Shown here piece by piece: positions 57,501-64,000 of a DNA stretch of 64,000 bases (positions are counted from its first letter, which is position 1; every line of letters begins with the position of its first letter). Position numbers and translations under genes: made by a program. The notes under the pieces were generated by a model. That model ran no database searches. It worked only from the letters and a program-made list of their open reading frames with translations, and was not told where the DNA came from. The stretch comes from Emydura subglobosa (lineage: Eukaryota; Chordata; Testudines; Chelidae), in assembly GCA_007922225.1 (NCBI GenBank), contig ML680003.1, positions 308,723 to 372,722 of the forward strand, read 5' to 3'.

Positions 57501-59692
57501 AGCTATACCGTAGCTATACCGATATATGTCCCTAGTGTAGACCAGCCCTGTATAATTGGATCCACTGGAGTGGGAGAATCTATGTAGCAAAACTGGCAAA
57601 ACTTTTTATGTTTAAAACAACCCCAAGATAAAGCAGACAGGAGTTTGTATGTAGCTACAAGATAGAGCCCAGGTGAGCTGATGTACAGCTAACAAGATCA
57701 AACAATAAGGCTGATCAATCCTTGCTCTGCCAGCATTAGCCAGCTGTTTGGACAAAAGACTAAACTTTCATATCCCCACTCAGGGTCAGGGCTGGATTTC
57801 CAGTTAGGCACAGTAGGCACGTGCCTAGGGGCGCTGGCATTCTAGGGGCACCTAAACAGTGGCGGATTACTGCACAGGCCAATGGGGCCCGTGCCCAAGG
57901 GCACTGGCCAATTTGGGGGCCCTGCACAAGCACTGGGACCCTGGCCCCACCCCTGCTCCTCCTCCTCTCTCCTGGGGTCCCGCCTCTCTTCTCCTCCTCC
58001 TCTCCCTGAGGCCCCGCCCCCTGGCCAGGCCAGAAGCTGGAGTCCAGTTCGGGGATGAGCATATTCCCTCTGCCTGGAGCTGGCCAAACCATTCGCCCCA
58101 GCCCTTCTTTCCCACCCCCGCACGGAGCTGGCCTGGCCAGCCCCTCTCTCCCCTATCCTGTGCCATGCAGAAAACACAGAGGTCAGCTGTAGGCAGGGGG
58201 CACTGAAGATGCTGTGCCCAGGGGTGCATAAGGTGTAAATCCGGCCCTGCTCAGGGTACCAAAGCGGGTCTGTTCAATTGCCTGAAGCCCAGCTGGGCAG
58301 GGAAGAATGCAGCTTCCTTGACCACTTGCCTGTTGCCAGTGTTTTTTCTATTGTTTCCTTGTTTTTCTCCCCCATTATAAAGCAGAGGCTGGGTGTTCCG
58401 GCTCCAAGAGGAATCCTCACATGGGACCTGATCCTAGTTACATTTTATTGGCCAACAAGTGGCTCTTGGTGCCTGTGCCACTAGTCAGTGATATGTGAGC
58501 TCCCAATGAAAGACCAGAATTCCAGTGCAACCCAGTCGGGTGCCAGGGCCTCTGCATTTCCAGAGGTTTGGGCGCTTACAATTGCAACCGTAATATTGCA
58601 ACAACAGCTTTGTTTCTTTCCATTTACTACAGCATTGCCCCACTCCGCAGCGCTTAGTTAGTTTCTGATCTTGGACAGCTGTGGAACGAGGGGCCTGGGA
58701 GGAAATTGGAGGGTGATAGATGATGGAGGAATTTTTCACCCCAAACTTGCAGGAAAATAGAAACTGCCTTGGCAGATGCCCTTCAGTTTCCCCTTTGGTT
58801 CCCCCTCCACTTCCTGCAACTCCCCCATTTCCTCTTAAGGCTCCTCTTGTCCCCATACTCCCCCCCATGGCTCTCCTCCTTTCTTCCTCAAATTCCCCCA
58901 TTTCCCACCCTCCCTATCTCTTTGCCTCCTCCATCAGATTCCCCTTTCCTTGGCTTCCCCTGCTCCCTATTAGCCCATTCCTCTCTGGTACCATTTCCTC
59001 TGGAGTTTTGGGAGGAAACAAGGAAGGGGGAGGAAGGTCTCCTTTCTCTGCCTCTGGGTCCGGCCCAGAGCCAGCCAATCAAAAATGGGGAAGCTTTGGA
59101 AGCTAGGAGAGGGATATCACAAAATATAAGTGCGGGAAGCCAGGAAGATTTTCAACCCTGCTATTTAAAACATCCATCTCTCTTCCCCCATCTCAGCTGA
59201 ATGTAAGGTCATGCCATCTCTACCCCTCAAACACACCCTGCTGAATCAGACTAAGGCCCAGAATCCCAGAGGTATCTAGGCTCCTAGCGCCCACTGATTT
59301 CAGTACTTAGGTAGAAGGTATTAGGGTCCTACCTTTCATTGAAAGTTACCTTTGAGGATCTAGGTATAAATAACTTGCCCAAGGTCACACAGGGAAATCT
59401 GTGGCAGAGCCTAGAACTGAGTCAGCCCAGTGCATTAATAATAAAACTGTCCTTCCCTCTGAAATGGGGGGGAAAAAGAAGCCACAGTTTCCTTCCCCAC
59501 AAAGCTGCAACAGACTCAACTCACTGTGAAGTCTAAACACATCGGCAATGACTTTTGCTTTGATTCTGCAGGTTCCTCACAGTGAGGCCCAGTGAAAGGG
59601 ACTGCGGGGTGTTAAAAAGAAATCAGATTGCTTGGGAAACCTGCAGCGCTGAATTAAAATGGATTTGCCAGAAAGAAGCTCTCCTGATATGA
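48457..59692 (+). CDS. KLRB1/NKR-P1-like C-type lectin receptor with ITIM, gene B, complete
   Basis: Six exons (48457-48529, 51834-51932, 54944-55093, 55899-56065, 56349-56461, 59572-59692) join to 723 nt, 240 residues. Order: cytoplasmic tail 1-33 with VIYADL at 5-10 (ITIM form V-x-Y-x-x-L, where NKR-P1 proteins carry their tyrosine motif); QCPRWH at 28-33 just before the membrane; span about 35-57; stalk 58-107; CTLD about 116-236 with VLCP, GKCYW, VWIGL, RDCGV, ETCSAE and KWICQ. Phases 1-1-1-0-2. By family logic the ITIM would recruit SHP phosphatases after tyrosine phosphorylation, making this an inhibitory receptor. It is the downstream partner of the CLEC2-like gene about 16 kb to the left. 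The ATG is chosen for the ITIM spacing and strong context (gccATGg). Confidence 0.9.
48655..48750 (-). mobile_element. CR1 LINE 3' end, reverse strand
   Basis: agaatcatagaaatgtagga, gtggaagggaccttgatggg, gtcatctggtccaacaccct: reverse CR1 tail. Confidence 0.85.
50085..50235 (+). repeat. L2/MIR-like repeat
   Basis: agagctcaaagtgctttaca, attattatccccattttaca, gggggaaactgaggaacagc, gtgacttgcccagcatcacc: ancient interspersed repeat tail. Confidence 0.7.
50935..51125. mobile_element. Short hAT-like element
   Basis: gggtagatcttcactgcaga at the left and acagtgtggatgcaagct at the right; inner aacctgggct / agcctt words as in the 44.3 kb pair. Confidence 0.45.
51500..51690 (+). repeat. MIR/CORE-SINE-like element
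   Basis: tggtctaatggctaagatgc (A-box like), then the conserved core cctatgtgattgtgggcaag, catctctctggatcttgagt and a ctgtaaaatc end. It lies about 140 bases before the gene B transmembrane exon. Confidence 0.7.
51834..51932 (+). CDS. Gene B exon 2: transmembrane segment
   Basis: A 99-nt exon, acceptor atggtccag, donor gtaagt, phase 1 to 1. It encodes FRQCPRWHPLILKIGVAGYV then VLLVAVLVLSVL. Cys-Pro immediately before the membrane resembles the CxCP Lck-binding motif of rodent NKR-P1, although the first cysteine is absent. A Lys sits near the cytoplasmic edge of the span. Confidence 0.88.
51933..54943. other. Gene B intron 2
   Basis: Contains the AT-rich TIR repeat (52.2 kb) and, at about 53100-53260, a short element rich in tttaaacc/ggtttaaa words. 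The rest is unclassified. Confidence 0.5.
52212..52865. repeat. AT-rich repeat with terminal inverted repeats
   Basis: Left end gtagagttggttgagaattt, right end gcgtttcgaccaacccaact: imperfect inverse copies. The interior is strongly AT-rich and partly self-complementary. The clearest two-ended member of the family in this window. Confidence 0.6.
54944..55093 (+). CDS. Gene B exon 3: extracellular stalk
   Basis: A 150-nt phase 1-1 exon: VFQGSSDSGVAPEDGGISER, PRNESKCITSLENLSDLKQH, LCDPPQSSST. It is seven residues shorter than gene A's stalk and keeps the C-x-TSLE-L-LKQ-LC pattern; NES is a sequon. The acceptor ctctgaag is weak, as in gene A. An in-frame AG ending at 54961 would delete six residues. 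Splice-flanking intron sequence is strikingly similar to gene A. Confidence 0.78.
55094..55898. other. Gene B intron 3
   Basis: The first 24 bases after the donor match gene A's intron at 23 positions. About 55245-55680 is AT-rich interspersed repeat (gttggtgtgaaacagaattt ... actacccagatct). Confidence 0.5.
55899..56065 (+). CDS. Gene B exon 4: CTLD part 1
   Basis: Acceptor ctctttccag, donor gtaaag, phase 1 to 0, 167 nt. Reads VSPPEGAKCVLCPRDWLPYK, GKCYWVSKETKRW, EDCLMKRSHLLVTQDPEEL. A second acceptor, cccctccag, twelve bases further on (exon from 55911), is also in frame and would drop four residues; either may be used. By hand alignment 26 of 48 positions from the first Cys match gene A. 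Confidence 0.88.
56349..56461 (+). CDS. Gene B exon 5: CTLD part 2
   Basis: A 113-nt exon, acceptor actttacag, donor gtgagt, phase 0 to 2. Reads GYIQTITTEKNSVWIGLNFK and the WIWVDGSPFNEKL strand. The frame is open upstream to about 56210, but the phase-0 start after acactttacag matches gene A's exon length exactly. Confidence 0.9.
57267..57553. mobile_element. Short hAT-like element
   Basis: Right end agtgtagaccagccctg is a recognised terminus type; left end gggtacatctgcacgc is a diverged inverse. The body has gtatagctatac-type palindromes. A second element of similar style precedes it at about 57110-57265 (accagtataactat). Confidence 0.5.
57787..58249. mobile_element. hAT-type non-autonomous element with perfect 8-bp duplication
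   Basis: Ends cagggctggattt and aaatccggccctg match as inverse repeats at 12 of 13 bases. Flanks 57779-57786 and 58250-58257 are both ctcagggt. 463 bases, GC-rich, no transposase. Confidence 0.9.
59572..59692 (+). CDS. Gene B exon 6: CTLD part 3 and stop
   Basis: A 121-nt terminal exon, acceptor tgattctgcag. Reads FLTVRPSERDCGVLKRNQIA, WETCSAELKWICQKEALLI and TGA at 59690-59692. The ETCSAE-KWICQ-EA core is shared with gene A almost unchanged. Confidence 0.92.
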
Positions 59693-60397
59693 AAAAGGAT
59701 GTTCCTGACCTGTTGTTGGTACAGCTGGCAGAGAAAAGGCCTTCCATCTTGGTCTCTTATGTGACGATTATTCCCAGGGCTACGTAGCTTTCTTTGTTCC
59801 ATGGTTTGACACATCTGGGGCCAGACCGTCAACTGATGGAAATCAGCCCGGCCTCGTTGAAGTCAGCGGAGCTGGGGCCAATTTACACAAGATGGGGATG
59901 TCGCTGATGTAGCCCTCAATGTTAAATCACTGCTCTGGCTGCTTCTTCTTATGGTCTGCTCTTGTCCCTGGTTCTCTTCCTCTCTCTCTGAGATTCATAT
60001 TGTGAACTTGACCGCAAGTGGCAACCTTTTTGGCTTGTCGCAGCTTCCCAGCACCAGTCCAGCTCTGCGGACAGCAGCACTGTCGGGAGCCCTGCCACTG
60101 GCCAACCAGATTTTTTAAGCACTGTGCTCACTAATCACCTCTGAGCAGGATTAGATGGTGTGGTGTTTAGTCAGTTGTGGATCCCCTGCAACCCCAAACA
60201 CCCCCCTGTTGTTTATGGGTCACAATCTCTTCAGGTGCATTCAACTCACACCCCATCCCTCTTCACTCTAAAAAAAATATATATATTGGCTGAAGAGTCT
60301 CCCTTCACCACCCATGTACGTTGCCACATCAGCTCTGTTCAATGGTCTGTCTTACCAGGATCCTCTCTCTGACAGCAGCCACCACCCCAGAAAAAGG

Positions 60398-60403
60398 AAT
60401 AAA
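60398..60403 (+). promoter_or_regulatory. Candidate polyadenylation signal for gene B
   Basis: First clear AATAAA after the gene B stop, about 700 bases downstream. A 3' UTR of this size is plausible, but the hexamer may belong to the LTR-like repeat that seems to occupy this stretch. Confidence 0.3.
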
Positions 60404-61866
60404 TCTCCTACAGAAACAGTTATTCCAAAATGTTCCCTTCTGAGGGAAGTTTCTCATTAGCCTTATCAGCTTGGGAAGGCTGATTGCTCTGAAGCAGGAG
60501 GGTTCATGGCTCTTGTAACTTTTTTCTAAGCTGTGAAAGTTCCTTGTTGCTACGTTGCCTCACTGATCTAGTTTCAGGCTAGCTGCTGCCTCAGTTTCCC
60601 CTCTCTCAGGTGGGAATCTCCCAACCTACCAGCCTCGGTTGGTTGTTGCAGGGACCTGCCCCTGCAATTAAGACATAAAAGAAAAGCCAACCCCTTCCAC
60701 TGCCTGTGAGTCCAGAAACAAACACGAAAGAGTCTGTTATCCCAGCCTCAAGCTGGGCACAGCCTCTCCCTTCTGAGGTCTGTCTTCTTGCTTCTAATTC
60801 TTCTCCCCATTCACAGCTCTCCCCAGAGCCCCTCCTGGGATCTTTGAGTCTCTACCATACACCAATCCCAGGGCTTCCTATCTGGCGTCTCCCATCTTCT
60901 GCTCTGCAAGCTTCTATCTTCTCTCCACCCGCAGAGGCCTCATTTAGCCACATGACCTGCCTGTCATGTGTCTTTGCTTATTTCCTCCACCTGGGGAAGC
61001 AAACTAAGACTGTAACAGGTGAGGTTGGGACCCGTCTGTGCTTAAAGGGCCAGTCACCCTGTGATATTCCCATTCTCCATCTCAATGTCCAGTCTTTTTT
61101 TGAATCCTGCCGAGTTCATGGCCTCAGTTACTTCTTGTGGCCATGAGTTCCACTGGAATAATTAAGCATTGTGTCAAACTTTCTTTTCATCTGTTTTAAA
61201 TGTGTTGTCTTTCAATTTCATTGGCTGTTCTCTTGATTTGCTTTTATTTATTTTTTCCTTGTAATATATGCACACTGATCATCTATGCATTACAAATGAA
61301 AGTAAAACAATTTGCGTGTTCAGTTGGAAAACTTTATTCTGTTTTCTCTTTCAAGATTTGCTCACTCAGAAGAGGTTTTTGTTTCATGTAGCGATCAGTT
61401 TTGGCACAGATCCAGTTCTTCTCTGTTACACAGCTTGATGCGCTGACACCTACGTCATTCAGATATGCACAGTCTCCTCCTCCCCTTACTTTGAATCTGC
61501 AACCAGAAGCCATTGAGCTAGAATCAGTCAGTAGCCAAGGTTTGGGTGTCAGTCACACCTATAGAGAGGCACAAACTTGCACTGATTTTGTTAACTGGGC
61601 AAGCCCCCTGTGTGGATGGATGCTGTTATTCCGGTTTAAGAACATTTTATTTTGGTTTAGCTTATGCCAATTCCAGCTGATTGATGCTTAATCTGAATAA
61701 GATGCTTAAACTGAAAGAAGAACATCTACACAGTCTATTGAACTGGTTTAATTAAACTGGTTCGAGCCACACCTTGAGTTTAACTGGAGCAACCCTGCAT
61801 GTAAACCAGCCCAGAGTGAGACAATGGAATTCTCTGCACCAAAGTGAAGTCCTAGAGGAAGTATCT

Positions 61867-62075
61867 AACCTGTTCTTAAAAACCTCCAGTGACAGGTATT
61901 TTACAACCTCCCTGGTAATCTGTTCCAGCGCTTAACTACCCCTTACAGTTGGAAATTTAGAGAAACACTTGTCAGGGATGGTCTAGGAGGTTCACTACAG
62001 GGGGCTGGACCAGATGACCTCTCTCAAGGCCCCTTCCAGCCCTGCATTTCTATGATTTTGATGATTCTATGAATG
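61867..62075. mobile_element. Two CR1 ends in opposite orientation
   Basis: 61867-61960 reads as reverse CR1 (aacctgttcttaaaaacctc, ctggtaatctgttccagcgc). 61985-62075 reads as the forward CR1 tail (ggctggaccagatgacctct ... atttctatgattttgatgat). Confidence 0.75.
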
Positions 62076-62324
62076 GAGTTTGTAATGAAATGCTAAACTG
62101 TATTACACCGTTCAGCCACTAGGTGGTGCCATGTACCACGTACCTTATTGAAGTTAACCCCAGCCATACCTTCCCTCCACCATCCCACTGCCCAAACATT
62201 AAAGGATCGATCTTATAGTGACCCTGTCTGGTGTGTATCTCTCTATTAAGGAAGCTCTGTAGCCAGTTCATATCCAATACCAGAGTCTGACCTGCTGGGG
62301 AAGCCTGCCACCTACCCTGAACAC

Positions 62325-62721
62325 CAGTGGTTCTCAACCAGGGGGTACACAGAGGTTTTTCAGGGGATAAAACAATTCATCTAAATAGTTGTCTACTTTT
62401 ACAACAGGCTTCATAAAACTCACTAATGAAGTCAGTACAAACTAAAATTTCATATGGATGATGACTTGTTTATACTGCTCTATATACTATGCACTGAAAT
62501 GTAAGTACAATATTTATATTCTAATCAATTTATTTTATAATTATATGGTAAAAAATGAGAAAGTAGGGGCAATTTTTCAGTAATAGTGCTGTGACACTTT
62601 GTATTTTTGTGTGTGATTTTTGTAAGCAAGTAGTTTTTAAGTGAGGTGAAACTTGGGGATACACAAGACAAATCAGCCTCCTGAAAGGGGCACAGACATC
62701 TAGAAAGGTTGAGAACCACTG
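62325..62721. mobile_element. hAT-type non-autonomous element
   Basis: Ends cagtggttctcaacc and ggttgagaaccactg are perfect 15-base inverse repeats. Flanks ctgaacac and ctgtacac match at 7 of 8. 397 bases, AT-rich interior, no transposase. Confidence 0.92.
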
Positions 62722-62929
62722 CTGTACACGAAGAACATAACAGAGTATCTTGGCGAGAGAATGGAGAACCAACAACTGGACATTAACCTTTAACGACTGC
62801 CAGCCAGGGAGTCAGGACATGAAAACAGCATGGCAGTAAGTTGAAAGAAAGCCCAGAGGTGTGAGCAGACTGGGTTAAGGAGGCTGCCGACCAGTGCATT
62901 ATTTATTACTAATCAGGTTTATTACAGTA

Positions 62930-63010
62930 GAACCCAAGGAGCAGGGGAGAGTGCAGCCCCATTGTGCTAGGTGCTGTACAAACAAAGTCTCAGTGCTTAC
63001 AATCTACATA
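62930..63010 (+). repeat. Interspersed repeat, gtgctgtacaaac family
   Basis: gccccattgtgctaggtgct then gtacaaac and agtgcttacaatctacatag; same family as 8.8 and 47.5 kb. Confidence 0.55.
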
Positions 63011-63213
63011 GACCTGACAGACGCATGGAAAGGGTGCAACACACCGGCAGCATGAGCAATGGGATGGTGGCAAAGGATGTGTTAGTACAATGCTTATTTA
63101 TTTATTTATTTTATTTGGTGGGTTTAGTGAGGAGGAGTTCAACTAAATGGAAGGGGGGGAAGTGAGACAGGGCAGAGTAGAAGAGGGGCCGGGGTGGCAT
63201 GAGGCACCCGTGA

Positions 63214-63421
63214 GTACGTCTACACTGCAAATGAAGGAGTATTGGTATCACCAGCAGGCATACCTGCACTAACTTTAATCTAGCTTGTTTGGGTAACAAT
63301 AGCAGTGCTGAGGTAGCAGCGTGGACTTCAGTGCGGGCTAGCAACCTGAGTGCATAGCCAGAATGCCTGGCATGCAACCCACGCTACAATGACACCTTCA
63401 TCCATGGCATAGACATACCCT
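63214..63421. mobile_element. Short hAT-like element
   Basis: Left gagtacgtctacactgcaa, right ccatggcatagacataccc; the right half repeats gcgtggactt/gcgggctagc words typical of this class. Confidence 0.5.
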
Positions 63422-64000
63422 CTGACAGAGAGTGGTAGAGAGACGCGATTGGAGCAAACAATCAGTGGGAGAGAGATGAAATCCTGGATGCACTGGGCCA
63501 GAAAGGCAGATAAAACTGCCAGTGTGGTCATGTGTATAAGTTTTGTTTTGCCATTCTAATCCTAAGGACCCTAAAACACTGTATTCCAGTTGACTAAAAC
63601 ACGCTGGTTGCATCCCTCCCTAAAGGGGTGAAGTCTCAAAGCAGGGTCTTGTGCTGGTTTGGACCCAGCTAGGGAATGATAGTGAAAAAACCAGGGTGCT
63701 GATGCCAGCTTTGGGGGGAGGCCCTGTAACAAATGGCAGCCTAAACCCACAACTGGTGGAAAAACTGATTTTTCACCTGTTTTTGACACAGGTCAGTTTG
63801 TCCAATTGATCTCCGTTGCTGATCTGTCTGCACTCAGCACTTTCAGCACCTTCAGTGACTTAAGATGGAGACATTTTATAGCTGGGAATAGACTCACCGG
63901 TTGTCAAATTCGGTGCTGTTGGGCCACTTCCATGGCTGGTCTGGCTCCCTTCTGAGGCCGATCCAATGGTAAAGGCTGCCCTTGTACCTCAGCAGGAATG

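Larger units (their letters stand above)
56462..59571. other. Gene B intron 5
   Basis: Contains short hAT-like elements (57.1-57.55 kb) and a hAT-type element with perfect duplication (57.8 kb). 58700-59000 is pyrimidine-rich. The GC-rich open frames between 57.8 and 58.2 kb belong to the transposon. Confidence 0.5.
59693..64000. other. Region downstream of gene B
   Basis: No further lectin exon seen. 60400-61070 looks like LTR-type sequence (ends tcaccctgtgat). 61620-61810 is a short element with aactggtttaattaaactgg. Other elements are listed separately. The last 200 bases show nothing recognisable. Confidence 0.45.

Noticed and set aside
57760..58229. Cluster of GC-rich open frames on both strands
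   Set aside because: All lie in or across the hAT-type element at 57787-58249; overlapping frames on both strands reflect base composition.
60706..61146. 146-residue open frame downstream of gene B
   Set aside because: Low-complexity Ser/Pro/Leu content in LTR-like sequence, no splice context and no domain.
1..64000. CRISPR arrays, bacterial operons, phage or replication origins
   Set aside because: No regularly spaced direct repeats, no ribosome-binding-site-led gene strings; the window is vertebrate chromosomal DNA.

Overview
This is vertebrate nuclear DNA from a sauropsid, most likely a turtle (a crocodilian is second choice). The case rests on sparse multi-exon genes split by large introns, many CR1 LINE copies with two kinds of 3' end, a Penelope-like element, many short hAT-type elements, MIR/CORE-SINE-like pieces and AT-rich palindromic elements. 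There is no bacterial-style gene organisation, no CRISPR array and no bona fide tRNA or rRNA gene.

The genes form one immune-receptor cluster, all on the + strand: (1) a KLRB1/NKR-P1-like type II C-type lectin receptor, gene A, with five coding exons at 1287-5717; its cytoplasmic first exon must lie left of the window. (2) A complete five-exon CLEC2-like gene (LLT1/CD69/Clr family) at 22013-32029, encoding 187 residues. (3) A second, complete six-exon KLRB1-like gene, gene B, at 48457-59692, encoding 240 residues with an ITIM-type tyrosine motif at its N terminus. The exons were found by reading splice junctions, intron phases and C-type lectin-like domain (CTLD) signatures. Phases are 1-1-1-0-2 for KLRB1 and 1-1-0-2 for CLEC2, and every exon length fits its reading frame.

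In mammals NKR-P1 receptors bind CLEC2-family ligands, and the two gene types are interleaved in the NK gene complex. In chicken a related pair (B-NK and B-Lec) lies in the MHC. The order here, receptor - candidate ligand - receptor, therefore looks like a genetically linked NK recognition module. Gene B carries an apparent inhibitory tail. Gene A has the same exon framework but a diverged transmembrane-proximal motif and lectin surface.

The rest is introns and intergenic DNA dominated by mobile elements: CR1 fragments on both strands; a solo LTR with a 5-bp target duplication nested in a CR1; a second LTR-like unit containing a GC-rich minisatellite; hAT-type elements with 8-bp target duplications (two of them perfect); a Tigger-like element; a Penelope remnant with a GIY-YIG-like motif; a Ty3/gypsy integrase remnant; and a long inverted repeat split by a CR1. 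Nearly all other open frames are chance frames inside these repeats or introns.
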